DNA of 64,000 nucleotides, taken from the NCBI RefSeq assembly GCF_031951985.1, contig NZ_JAVLVU010000001.1, positions 1,860,001 through 1,924,000 of the forward strand, in the 5' to 3' direction. The notes beneath the pieces were generated by a model. The model saw only the letters and a program-made list of their open reading frames with translations, searched no databases and was not told the origin of the DNA. Positions within the stretch are counted from its first letter, which is position 1; every line of letters begins with the position of its first letter. A program made the position numbers and the translations under genes. The stretch is from Mucilaginibacter terrae (GTDB taxonomy: Bacteria > Bacteroidota > Bacteroidia > Sphingobacteriales > Sphingobacteriaceae). Positions 36,790 through 46,228 of this stretch are shown piece by piece.

Positions 36790-36821
36790 GTTTTTTGATC
36801 AACATATAAAATTCATTGCCC

Positions 36822-36829
36822 TACCTTTG
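36822..36829 (+). promoter_or_regulatory. Candidate -7 element before the retropepsin-like gene
   Basis: TACCTTTG matches TAnnTTTG exactly and ends 6 bp before the chosen ATG, again implying a leaderless or very short leader. No -33 TTG is visible. Confidence 0.35.
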
Positions 36830-36835
36830 GCTACT

Positions 36836-37261
36836 ATGAAAGTGAACATTCCACTACAGGTAATCGATATGCAGGGCGATGGCTATCACCTCTTGGTAAA
36901 TGTAAAAATTGGCCGCAAAAAGTATAATGTAGTGCTTGACACTGGTGCGTCAAAAACCGTATTCGATCATGAGTTACTTGCTAAAGCCAACAAATCTATC
37001 GTTATGGAGGCAACACACCGCTTATCTGCAGGGTTAGGAACTCTGAGCATGGAATCATTCACAGCAGTAGTACCCGTTTTTAACATTGGACGGCTGGAAC
37101 TACCCGACTTTGAGGTTGCCGTTTTAGATCTTTCAACAATAAACCAGGCTTATGCGCAGCTCAATCATCCCGAAGTATTGGGCGTTTTAGGTGGTGATAT
37201 TTTGATGCAGTATAAAGCGGTTATTGATTATGGGAAAAAGAGGTTAAAGCTGGAAGTGTGA
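36836..37261 (+). CDS. Retropepsin-like aspartic protease domain protein
   Basis: 141 aa, single-domain. The motif VVLDTGASKTVFDHELL carries the DTGAS active site of retropepsin-type proteases (gag-asp_proteas / PerP family). A second hydrophobic-hydrophobic-Gly segment, GVLGGDILMQYKAVIDY, fits the flap and C-terminal part. Like viral retropepsins it would act as a dimer. No signal peptide is seen with this start. I use the ATG at 36836 rather than an in-frame TTG at 36788, which lies next to the terminator. Substrate unknown. Confidence 0.87.
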   Translation: MKVNIPLQVIDMQGDGYHLLVNVKIGRKKYNVVLDTGASKTVFDHELLAKANKSIVMEATHRLSAGLGTLSMESFTAVVPVFNIGRLELPDFEVAVLDLSTINQAYAQLNHPEVLGVLGGDILMQYKAVIDYGKKRLKLEV

Positions 37262-37289
37262 CAATTACTTGTTTACAAATTACGTCTTT

Positions 37290-37440
37290 GTGTGACAGCA
37301 GCGACTTGTGCGGTGCCGTCAAAGCAATCTCACATATTTTATAGGCACTGCAATTACTCAAGTTTCTGCTCTCAACTTCCAGATTGCTTCGACATCCAAT
37401 TCCCTTCCCCTGCTGTCTCGCAATGACGTGGCGGTGATTC
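37290..37440. repeat. Degenerate mosaic of dispersed inverted repeats
   Basis: TGACAGCAG near 37293 pairs with CTGCTGTC near 37411; GTCAAAGCAATCTC near 37318 pairs with AGATTGCTTCGAC near 37381. CTCGCAATGACGTGG resembles the arms of the family at 48273 and 59991. It lies in the convergent gap between the retropepsin-like and DUF294 genes. Confidence 0.5.
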
Positions 37441-37473
37441 TATTTCTTTGTTCTTAACTCTTGCTTCTACACA

Positions 37474-39378
37474 CTAAAACACACTATTCGTAAAGTCCAT
37501 CTTTATTTTCACCTGGAAGTTACCTATCACTTTAAAAATCTCCTTTAAGGTCACCTGTTCAATTTTGGTAAGGGTTGATAGATCGATATAGTTATCGGGG
37601 GCCGTTTTATCCTGGATAATTTGAAGAGCCTGCTTTTTAAGGCGCATACTCATTAAAAAGTAATACGATTGCGACAGCTCGTGATAAGCCGTTTCATTGA
37701 ACACCTCAAGTTTACGCAGTGCTTTCATACGCTCACCTGTATTTACTTCAAACACCCGATTTTTAAGCGAGTACACACGCACCAGGTCTACAATAGGCGT
37801 CATGGCCTTTTTTATGTCGAATACTTCCCGTTTATCTTTAGTAAAGGTGCGTATATTTTTAAAGAAGGTTAGCGGTGGTTCGTATTGCAGTGCATTGATG
37901 GCCATGTTATGAAACAGCTTTTCCATAGGCTTTTGCAACTCTTTATCTAAAAACTCTTTCAGCTCCGTAATGATATTTTCATCGCCATACACAAACCGGC
38001 AGTCGAAAAAAGTTGAAAAATTAATTACCGTTTCGGGTAAAGATTCGGCCATCCAGCTTACATAATTGCGTTTCCAGTGCGAAAGCGAATGTGTCCACTT
38101 AGGATTTTGCGCCATAAAACCGCCTGAGCAATAATCAATACCAATACCGTTTAACCGGCCCGATACCTGTGTGGCAAAGTCGAGGAAGTACTCACGTACT
38201 TCTTCACGGTGCTCGTTTGCTTTATCTTCGTATATAATGGCATTATCCTGATCGGTTTTAAAGGTTTGCTCCTTTCGCCCCTCGCTGCCTAAAACCATAA
38301 ATACGAATTTTGCAGGCGGTGGTCCCACCCTTTCTATCACCCTTTCAATTACCTTTTGAGCGATGGTATCGGCAATGGTACTAATAACCTGGTTGGCAAT
38401 TTGAGCATTTACCCCGCGTTCAAGCAGCTGGTTTACAAAATGCGGTACCGATTCCCATTTACGCTTTAATTCCTCATCGCTAACAGCCGATTTTACTGAT
38501 TGGATGAAAACCAATGGCGATTGTGCCTGCTCGCTCAATAACTTATTGCGACTTAAAAAACCCACATATTCACCATCTTTCTTAATCAGTAAATACCGGG
38601 TTTTGGTGCTAAACATCATCAGTAAAGCTTCGTAAACATAGGCCTCAATATCAATTCCCACAATAGGATTATCAATAACAGTGCTTACTTCATCTGATGA
38701 GTTTTTTTGTCCGGCAATTACCTTATCGCGCAGGGTAATATCGGTTACGTAGCCTATAATTTGGTTTTGTTCATTGGTTACAAACAGGCAGCTTACCTTA
38801 TGAGCCGCCATTTGCCTGGCTACCTCGTAAATTGGCGTTGTGTTACTGCAATGCACAATGGCGCGATATTCAACACTTTCAATTTTGCGCGAATAGAGCT
38901 GATCGGCAGCCATATAACTTTGGTCGTAGGCGGCAGGTTGTTTAAAAAAGTGTACGAACTCCTCATTTTGCATGCGCTTGCCAAACTCGGCAGTAAAGTA
39001 CAGAAAGAAATCTTCATAAGTTTTGCAAAGAACCCTGAAATCTTTACGATGCAGAAAATAAACCAGCGTTCCCTTTTTGGCGATAACTGTACGCAGAGAT
39101 AAACGACGGTTCAATAATACCGACACTCCCCCGTAGCAAAAACCCGGCTGGTGATGCTCTATCAGGCGCTTATTTTGAACACTATCGTAAAAAAAAGATT
39201 CGTATTCGCCTTTTACAATAATATCAACGCCTTTAAGCTTTGATATTTCCTGCTGATAGATAACCTTGTCCTTATGATAAGAAATTTCTTCAAGCTTTGT
39301 AGCTACCTCCTCCAAAACATCTAAAGGCAGCAGGTTAAAAGGAGTAATTTGTTGCAGGTATTTTACACGCTCGCTCAT
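37474..39378 (-). CDS. DUF294 nucleotidyltransferase-like protein with cNMP-binding and CBS domains
   Basis: 634 aa cytoplasmic regulatory protein. Order: a cyclic-nucleotide-binding-like domain (about 1-140), a CBS pair (about 165-290, including YEVARQMAAHKVSCLFVTN), the DUF294 nucleotidyltransferase domain with GSEGRKEQTFKTDQDNAIIY (about 360), and a C-terminal DUF294_C helical domain. The GS-x-GR-x(n)-D motif is that of PII-uridylyltransferase-like enzymes, so nucleotidyl transfer is plausible. The exonuclease gene upstream overlaps by 4 bp. These two families are often adjacent in bacteria, which supports a joint function. Confidence 0.92.
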   Translation of the reverse strand: MSERVKYLQQITPFNLLPLDVLEEVATKLEEISYHKDKVIYQQEISKLKGVDIIVKGEYESFFYDSVQNKRLIEHHQPGFCYGGVSVLLNRRLSLRTVIAKKGTLVYFLHRKDFRVLCKTYEDFFLYFTAEFGKRMQNEEFVHFFKQPAAYDQSYMAADQLYSRKIESVEYRAIVHCSNTTPIYEVARQMAAHKVSCLFVTNEQNQIIGYVTDITLRDKVIAGQKNSSDEVSTVIDNPIVGIDIEAYVYEALLMMFSTKTRYLLIKKDGEYVGFLSRNKLLSEQAQSPLVFIQSVKSAVSDEELKRKWESVPHFVNQLLERGVNAQIANQVISTIADTIAQKVIERVIERVGPPPAKFVFMVLGSEGRKEQTFKTDQDNAIIYEDKANEHREEVREYFLDFATQVSGRLNGIGIDYCSGGFMAQNPKWTHSLSHWKRNYVSWMAESLPETVINFSTFFDCRFVYGDENIITELKEFLDKELQKPMEKLFHNMAINALQYEPPLTFFKNIRTFTKDKREVFDIKKAMTPIVDLVRVYSLKNRVFEVNTGERMKALRKLEVFNETAYHELSQSYYFLMSMRLKKQALQIIQDKTAPDNYIDLSTLTKIEQVTLKEIFKVIGNFQVKIKMDFTNSVF

Positions 39379-40079
39379 AAGTAATACGCAAATAAAACAA
39401 GTAGTGCTAATATAACCACGGGAACAATCAACATAAACAGCTTGCCCGATTTTGTATGAAGATTTTTGATATTGGCATGCTTTAGCTGCTGCTCCATTAA
39501 CTTGTCGTTGATCTCGCCCCGTTTAAGCAGCTCAAAAAAACAGTCGGCTGCAGCACCGGCATCAGAGAGGGCATTATGCTGATTTTGCAGCGGCTTGTAA
39601 AAAAGGTATGAATATAGATCGCCCAATAGCAGGTTTTTTGGCATGGGGTTCCAAACCAGTTGTGTGGTGGCTATCATTGTACAAAAAACCGGCAGGTTTA
39701 CTAAGGGGTTCTCTATTCCGGCCCTGTAAAAATCGGCACCCAATATATGATAATCTAACTGCACAAAATGACCTATTACAGTAGGCTGATATTGATTAAG
39801 ATCGTTAGCCAATAATTGCATAACAAGCTTACGGTCTTCGCCTTTAATACCCAATATACCCGGATTAATTCCGTGTATTTCCATGGAGGCGGGTGTAATT
39901 ACAAAATCGGTATTACGAATGTAATGATCTTCACGCTTAACTTCTTCGCCCTGTTGGGTGTATACCAACCAACTAATTTGCACAGCTGATGGCCACGCCC
40001 CTTCTTCAGAGTATGGTGAGTTCCAGTTTATTGGGAGGCCCGAAGCTTCAATATCTACAAATAACAAATAATCGGTCAC
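39375..40079 (-). CDS. Exonuclease (DnaQ-like DEDDh) with C-terminal membrane helix
   Basis: 234 aa. Exonuclease motifs: Exo I in LFVDIEASGLP (Asp, Glu), Exo II in IGHFVQLDYHIL (Asp), Exo III in HNALSDAGAAADCF (His, Asp). The spacing fits DEDDh exonucleases. A hydrophobic segment at the C-terminus (FMLIVPVVILALLVLFAYYL) is a likely membrane anchor, unusual for this family. The start is a GTG, since no in-frame ATG is suitable. It is translationally coupled to the DUF294 gene through a 4 bp overlap. Confidence 0.88.
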   Translation of the reverse strand: MTDYLLFVDIEASGLPINWNSPYSEEGAWPSAVQISWLVYTQQGEEVKREDHYIRNTDFVITPASMEIHGINPGILGIKGEDRKLVMQLLANDLNQYQPTVIGHFVQLDYHILGADFYRAGIENPLVNLPVFCTMIATTQLVWNPMPKNLLLGDLYSYLFYKPLQNQHNALSDAGAAADCFFELLKRGEINDKLMEQQLKHANIKNLHTKSGKLFMLIVPVVILALLVLFAYYL

Positions 40080-40229
40080 AGCTTAGCATATTTATGTAAA
40101 CTGCTTTAGCCTTATAATTGGTTAGTATGTAAGCCGCAGAATACTTGTGCAAAATAGTAATTTTACAACAAGTAATGTTCGATTAAGTTGTGTTCCTAAA
40201 CGTTTAATTTTGCTTGAGCTACAGCACTT

Positions 40230-40925
40230 TTATATAGTTGAAGATTTAATAAGCTTATACTTCTCTTCCAATTCTATACAACTGTCTACCGCGTGTTGCT
40301 GCGCTTTGTTAACGGTATAAATAGTAGCTAAAAGCAATACCATTACAAAACCGTAAAATACCCCAAGCATGATTGTATTGAGCTGCTTATATACCTCCAG
40401 TTGAATAATTAGCAAGTTATATAGTTGAAACAAGGCAACGCTTATTATTAAAAATGAACTACCCATTTTAAAGGTGAGCATTTTATTGTAGCGCTTAAAA
40501 CGCACAGAGTTAAATTGCCCATGCACAACCAATCCGCCAATTAACAATAAGCCCGTTACGTTAAAAATCATTTCGGGTTTATGTATTACGCGAAAAACAA
40601 TGCTACACAAATAAACAACACTCACCATCAAAGGCAATGTTTTGAAATTAAAATTACCGAGCCAAAAGTTTATGAAAAGTTTAAAATATCGCTTTTGCAA
40701 ATTACTGCGCATGGCATCCTCAAATACGCTAAATCCCATAACGCCAAACTCAGAATGAGTAATGTTGATGGCCTGCGTGAGTGAGGTTTGGGGTTCGGTG
40801 CTAATAATTTCTTTTACCCGGCAGGCTACATGGTCTGTAATTTCCATTTGCAAATCGGGCTCAGTAAAGCCACGTTTGCTGATGAAGGCTTTTATTTCAT
40901 TAATATCTGCGGAGGAAAGCTTCAT
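40230..40925 (-). CDS. PadR-linked membrane protein, paralogue 2
   Basis: 231 aa. A soluble helical N-terminal segment (about 1-85) is followed by about four hydrophobic helices. The N-terminus (LSSADINEIKAFISKRGF, then DHVACRVKEI, then SEFGVMGF) parallels the upstream paralogue, with DH and EFG motifs at matching places. This is the arrangement of HAAS/DUF1700-type proteins that accompany PadR regulators. Start overlaps the upstream gene's stop by 4 bp. Probable role: sensing or controlling the PadR output; inference. Confidence 0.75.
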   Translation of the reverse strand: MKLSSADINEIKAFISKRGFTEPDLQMEITDHVACRVKEIISTEPQTSLTQAINITHSEFGVMGFSVFEDAMRSNLQKRYFKLFINFWLGNFNFKTLPLMVSVVYLCSIVFRVIHKPEMIFNVTGLLLIGGLVVHGQFNSVRFKRYNKMLTFKMGSSFLIISVALFQLYNLLIIQLEVYKQLNTIMLGVFYGFVMVLLLATIYTVNKAQQHAVDSCIELEEKYKLIKSSTI

Positions 40926-41584
40926 TTTACTACAGAAATTCTAAGGTCTTCTTTTAAAACCTTAACCGAACTTATACCATATATAAGATACAGTATAACC
41001 ACAGGCGTTATAATTGCAATATGCCCATCTCTTAAAAATTTATAATTCTCATCATTCAGTAAAACACCTGGTAAAAACAAAAGACAATTAAATATGCTGA
41101 TTCCAAAAGTTGCTATTCTTTCGGCAATACATTCTTTTATTGATGGCTTGTATTTTTTACTAAAACGGTTACAGGGAGCTATTTTTAACCAATAAGGTAA
41201 AGGCATCATAGCAATTCCAAACACTACTAAGAATAACACCCTACGCGGAATATATCCTGCCATATTATAAATACCTATTGCAATTAAAACTGTGAGCAAA
41301 ATTAATGGAAGGCTAAACCAATTTTTAATGTATTGCCATAACCGGTTTCCAACATACTTTCGTACAGCTTTCAACCGTTCCTGCTCCGACTCTTTTATGC
41401 CATCCCACCCACCAAACTCGGTATTGATAATGTTACGGGCTATAGCACCGGGGTTACCTTCTGTAGGCATCTCTTCTACAGAAGAGAGGATATGGTCATA
41501 TACTTCATCAATAGTTTCGCGAAATTTTATATTTTGCCAAAGAACACTTTTAATGTCTTGCTGCTCCTGTTCTGTTATTTTCAT
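40922..41584 (-). CDS. PadR-linked membrane protein, paralogue 1
   Basis: 220 aa. The N-terminal helical domain (ITEQEQQDIKSVLWQNIKFR, then YDHILSSVEEMP and NTEFGGWDG) is followed by about four transmembrane helices (LILLTVLIAIGIYNMAGY, VLFLVVFGIAMMPLPYWL and others). Sequence and layout parallel the next gene, so the two arose by duplication. It overlaps both neighbours by 4 bp (ATGA type), so it is the middle gene of a three-gene operon headed by PadR. Function unknown; a membrane-bound partner of the regulator is likely. Confidence 0.75.
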   Translation of the reverse strand: MKITEQEQQDIKSVLWQNIKFRETIDEVYDHILSSVEEMPTEGNPGAIARNIINTEFGGWDGIKESEQERLKAVRKYVGNRLWQYIKNWFSLPLILLTVLIAIGIYNMAGYIPRRVLFLVVFGIAMMPLPYWLKIAPCNRFSKKYKPSIKECIAERIATFGISIFNCLLFLPGVLLNDENYKFLRDGHIAIITPVVILYLIYGISSVKVLKEDLRISVVK

Positions 41585-41919
41585 GAGTTTTGAGTTTTAA
41601 GATTAAGGATCAGTTGTAACTGCTCAATAAATGCCTGGGCTTCTTGCAGCTTATTGCTTACCTGCTGGCCGCCATGCGTAGTAAGGCGATAGTATTTGCG
41701 TACACGGTTATCAACTACCTCATTAAAAGTCTCTAATAAACCATCCGCCTCCAGTTTGTGCAGGGCGGGGTAAAGGGCCCCTTCAGTTAACTTCATCTCG
41801 CCGGCGGTAAGATCTTTTACTTTTTGGGTTATTTCATAACCATACATCTGCTCATTATCTTCTAATAGTTTGAGAATAATGGTTTGAAGCGTACCCTTTA
41901 ATAGCGGACTTGTACTCAT
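41581..41919 (-). CDS. PadR family transcriptional regulator
   Basis: 112 aa winged-helix repressor. LKGTLQTIILKLLEDNEQMY, then GYEITQKVKDLT and EGALYPALHKLEADGLLETF are the PadR signature with the wing (RVRKYYRLTTHG). It lacks a C-terminal sensing domain, so it is the PadR-s2 type. It heads the operon with the two related membrane proteins, the 4 bp overlaps implying coupled expression and possible autoregulation. The signal is unknown. Confidence 0.93.
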   Translation of the reverse strand: MSTSPLLKGTLQTIILKLLEDNEQMYGYEITQKVKDLTAGEMKLTEGALYPALHKLEADGLLETFNEVVDNRVRKYYRLTTHGGQQVSNKLQEAQAFIEQLQLILNLKTQNS

Positions 41920-41977
41920 GAAAGCAAATATATAATTTTATTATATACATAAGAAAACTATGCATTGTTATTTATCA

Positions 41978-42007
41978 TAAAAAAGCCCCGCTTGTTCAGC
42001 GAGGCTT
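41978..42007 (-). terminator. Rho-independent terminator of gyrB
   Basis: On the minus strand AAGCCTCGCT pairs with AGCGGGGCTT (one T-G wobble), 5-nt loop, followed by TTTT. It lies just after the gyrB stop. Confidence 0.82.
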
Positions 42008-42025
42008 CTATATTTAAATAGCTTA

Positions 42026-44029
<2,004 letters not shown>

Positions 44030-44103
44030 TTATGATTAGTGTTGATAACTTACCACGTCACTAACAGGTCATTAAAAACATTAGGATAGTGATGATGAAA
44101 TTA

Positions 44104-44111
44104 TATATTTG
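44104..44111 (+). promoter_or_regulatory. Candidate -7 element of the OmpH/Skp-like gene
   Basis: TATATTTG matches TAnnTTTG, 24 bp before the ATG at 44136. It is divergent from the gyrB candidate about 100 bp away, suggesting a shared divergent promoter region. Confidence 0.4.
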
Positions 44112-44135
44112 TGAAAATTTTTTTAATTGAGCACG

Positions 44136-44747
44136 ATGAAGAACCCTGCTTCGATAATATCGAAAATTACTTTAAGCTTACTGGTAGCCGCAAGCATAGC
44201 TGCCTGTACCCAAAACAAAACCGCTGATAAACCAGCCGCAGCTACAACCACCACTGCAACAGCCGACAATAACCTCAAAAACGGCGATATTGTATTTGTT
44301 AACTCAGATACCTTACTGAATAAATACAATTACTTTAAAGATATGGCCGACCGCCTGGAAAAAAAAGGTAAAGCCGCACAGGCCGATCTGCAAAGCAAGG
44401 GCCAGGCTTTTCAGCGTGAAGTTGCCGAATATCAAAAATCGGCTCAAACTATGGCTGCAGACCAGCGCCAGGCTACCGAGCAACGTTTAGCACGTAAACA
44501 ACAGGAGTTACAGGCTTACCAGCAAAATGCAGGCGCACAAGTGCAACAAGAGCAAGCTGGCGAGCAAGCTAAATTATACGAAAAAGTAGCTGAGTTTTTA
44601 AAAACCTATGCTAAAGAAAAAGGCTATAAAATGGTAATGACCTACCAAAAAGGCAACAGCGGTATTTTATATGGAGATGCCAGCTTAGATATTACTGCCG
44701 ATGTAGTTAAAAAACTGAACGAAGCTTACGCTAAGGATAAGAAATAA
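44136..44747 (+). CDS. OmpH/Skp-family periplasmic chaperone-like lipoprotein
   Basis: 203 aa. The signal peptide ends in lipobox IAAC, so the protein is lipid-anchored. A low-complexity Thr/Ala stretch precedes the OmpH domain: IVFVNSDTLLNKYNYFKDM, a long coiled coil (KAAQADLQSKGQAFQREVAE and RLARKQQELQAYQQNAG), and the closing beta strands YKMVMTYQKGNSGILYGD. Skp-type trimers hold outer-membrane proteins. I use the ATG at 44136; an in-frame TTG at 44127 is possible. A terminator follows. Confidence 0.88.
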   Translation: MKNPASIISKITLSLLVAASIAACTQNKTADKPAAATTTTATADNNLKNGDIVFVNSDTLLNKYNYFKDMADRLEKKGKAAQADLQSKGQAFQREVAEYQKSAQTMAADQRQATEQRLARKQQELQAYQQNAGAQVQQEQAGEQAKLYEKVAEFLKTYAKEKGYKMVMTYQKGNSGILYGDASLDITADVVKKLNEAYAKDKK

Positions 44748-44750
44748 TTG

Positions 44751-44879
44751 CCCCACCCTAACCCTCCCCGGGAGGGAGGGAAACACAATATTCAATGCCT
44801 TCTGTTAAATACACAGAAGGCATTTATTTTTATAAACAAATTATCAAAAGCCCTCCCTCCTGGGGAGGGTTGGGAGGGG
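44751..44879. repeat. GC-rich inverted repeat pair around a terminator
   Basis: The left arm (44751-44780) is CCCCACCC-TAACCCTCCCCG followed by GGAGGGAGGG; the right arm (44851-44879) is its near reverse complement (CCCTCCCTCC-TGGGGAGGG-TTGGGAGGGG). The arms enclose 70 bp with the ompH terminator. CCCTCCC repeats of this type are dispersed in Bacteroidota genomes. Confidence 0.8.
44795..44830 (+). terminator. Rho-independent terminator inside the GC-rich repeat
   Basis: Perfect 11-bp stem ATGCCTTCTGT/ACAGAAGGCAT with a 7-nt loop, followed by TTATTTTTAT. Confidence 0.85.
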
Positions 44880-44882
44880 CTA

Positions 44883-45353
44883 ATGAACCACGAAACATAC
44901 ATGCGCATGGCTATTGCGCTTTCAGAAAAAAACGTAGCCGAGGGCTTAGGCGGCCCGTTTGGTGCCGTAATAGTTAAAGATGGCAAAGTGATTGGAGCAA
45001 GCGGCAATAAGGTAGTACCCACAAACGACCCTACCGCACATGCCGAAGTATCGGCCATACGGCTGGCTTGCCAGGAATTAAATAATTTCAGTTTAGAAGG
45101 CAGCGTAATTTATACCAGTTGCGAGCCTTGCCCCATGTGCCTGGCCGCTATTTACTGGGCCCGTATCGATAAGATCTACTACGCCAATAACAAGGCCGAT
45201 GCAGCCGCAATAGGTTTCGACGACCAGTTTATTTATGAAGAACTCGACCGCCCCAAAAGCGAGCGCAAAGTACCCGTAGTAGAAATGCTACGCGATGAAG
45301 CCTTAGGCGCTTTTAAAGCCTGGGAAATTCACGAAGGGAAAACACACTATTGA
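44883..45353 (+). CDS. guaD: Guanine deaminase
   Basis: 156 aa CDA-fold zinc enzyme that converts guanine to xanthine. Zinc ligands are His in HAEVSAIRLA (HAE) and the two Cys in SCEPCPMCLAAIYWA (PCxxC). The tail (IGFDDQFIYEELDRPKSERK, ending GKTHY) matches bacterial GuaD rather than cytidine deaminase or TadA. The chosen ATG at 44883 starts the domain; the frame is open to 44748, but those codons are inside the repeat and terminator and are not protein-like. Confidence 0.92.
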   Translation: MNHETYMRMAIALSEKNVAEGLGGPFGAVIVKDGKVIGASGNKVVPTNDPTAHAEVSAIRLACQELNNFSLEGSVIYTSCEPCPMCLAAIYWARIDKIYYANNKADAAAIGFDDQFIYEELDRPKSERKVPVVEMLRDEALGAFKAWEIHEGKTHY

Positions 45354-45440
45354 GAAGAGAAGTAAGAGACAAGAGCCAGGAACCAAGATGAATTACTAAG
45401 CAGTATTGTCTTGGCTCTTGATTCTTGGCTCTTGGCTCTA
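45354..45440. repeat. Inverted pair of AAGAGCC-type dispersed repeats
   Basis: AAGAGACAAGAGCC and GAACCAAGA on the left face CTTGGCTCTTGATTCTTGGC and TCTTGGCTCTAG on the right, in inverted orientation, in the convergent gap between guaD and the Rdx gene. The AGAGCCAAGA unit also appears at 4498-4620. Confidence 0.75.
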
Positions 45441-45446
45441 GTTTCG

Positions 45447-45722
45447 CTACCTATCCGAGTGTCCCAAGCTCTTTCCGGGGTTTACCACGTCTCGCACCAA
45501 CTGTTTTAACTCCTTAATTTCAGGGAAACGGCCCTCGGTTTTGCGATCAAATATTTCTGTGCCATCAATGCTAATGATGTAGCTTCCGCTTACTTCGCTT
45601 GGTTTGAGAAGCACACCATTTACATCATCAGTAAAAGTGGTTAACAACTCCTGCGCCATGTAAGCCGCCCGGAGCATCCAACCACATTTTGGGCAGTATT
45701 CTATACTGATGATAGGTTTCAA
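45447..45722 (-). CDS. SelT/SelW/SelH (Rdx) family protein
   Basis: 91 aa thioredoxin-like protein. EYCPKCGWMLRAAYMAQELL carries a CxxC in place of the usual CxxU, and KTEGRFPEIKELKQLVRDVV matches the end of the Rdx family. A redox or iron-related role is likely but unproven. It starts with TTG, overlapping the upstream S4 gene's TGA stop (TTGA), so translation is probably coupled. No nearby ATG start exists. Confidence 0.87.
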   Translation of the reverse strand: MKPIISIEYCPKCGWMLRAAYMAQELLTTFTDDVNGVLLKPSEVSGSYIISIDGTEIFDRKTEGRFPEIKELKQLVRDVVNPGKSLGHSDR

Positions 45723-46156
45723 TCCTCTGTCTCCTCTGCTTCTGTTCCACCTTGAGGGGGTGGCGGGGTAAAATATCCTTCCTGCAAATCGTCAATCTCG
45801 CGGCGATCGCGTTTGGTGGGGCGTCCGGCACCACGGTCACGGCGAAGCATCGGCGCGTTAAACATCGATTTAAAAGCCGTACTATTTTCGGCCGGGGTTA
45901 AATCAGCATAAAACTCAACTGCCTTTTTAGCATCCACCCTGTTTTCCAGCAAACCTGTTACGGTGATGATCTTGCGCTCCAGGCCTTTCGACACATTGTA
46001 GGTTTCGCCAACTTTTACCTCATGCGATGCTTTGATGTTTTGCCCGTTCAGCTTAACACGGCCCGCTTTGCAAGCTTCGGTGGCCAGGGTACGGGTTTTA
46101 AACAAACGTATCGACCACAGGTATTTATCTATTCGTAGTTTCTCTTTTTCTGGCAT
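45719..46156 (-). CDS. S4-domain RNA-binding protein (Hsp15-like)
   Basis: 145 aa. The S4 domain is at the N-terminus: IDKYLWSIRLFKTRTLATEA, then CKAGRVKLNGQNIKASHEV and KVGETYNV. Hsp15-type proteins bind stalled 50S subunits carrying nascent chains. The C-terminal extension is basic then Pro/Glu-rich (KRDRREIDDL, PPPPQGGTEAEE), longer than the bare domain. It overlaps the Rdx gene by 4 bp. Confidence 0.9.
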   Translation of the reverse strand: MPEKEKLRIDKYLWSIRLFKTRTLATEACKAGRVKLNGQNIKASHEVKVGETYNVSKGLERKIITVTGLLENRVDAKKAVEFYADLTPAENSTAFKSMFNAPMLRRDRGAGRPTKRDRREIDDLQEGYFTPPPPQGGTEAEETED

Positions 46157-46228
46157 AGTTCAATACAAAATTAACACTATTGTTTAATAATGTTAAGCAT
46201 TGGCCGGCATAACAGTGTGACCCTAAAT

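Noticed and set aside
44748..44882. N-terminal extension of guanine deaminase
   Set aside because: The codons cover the GC-rich repeat and terminator, and the deaminase fold begins at the ATG at 44883.
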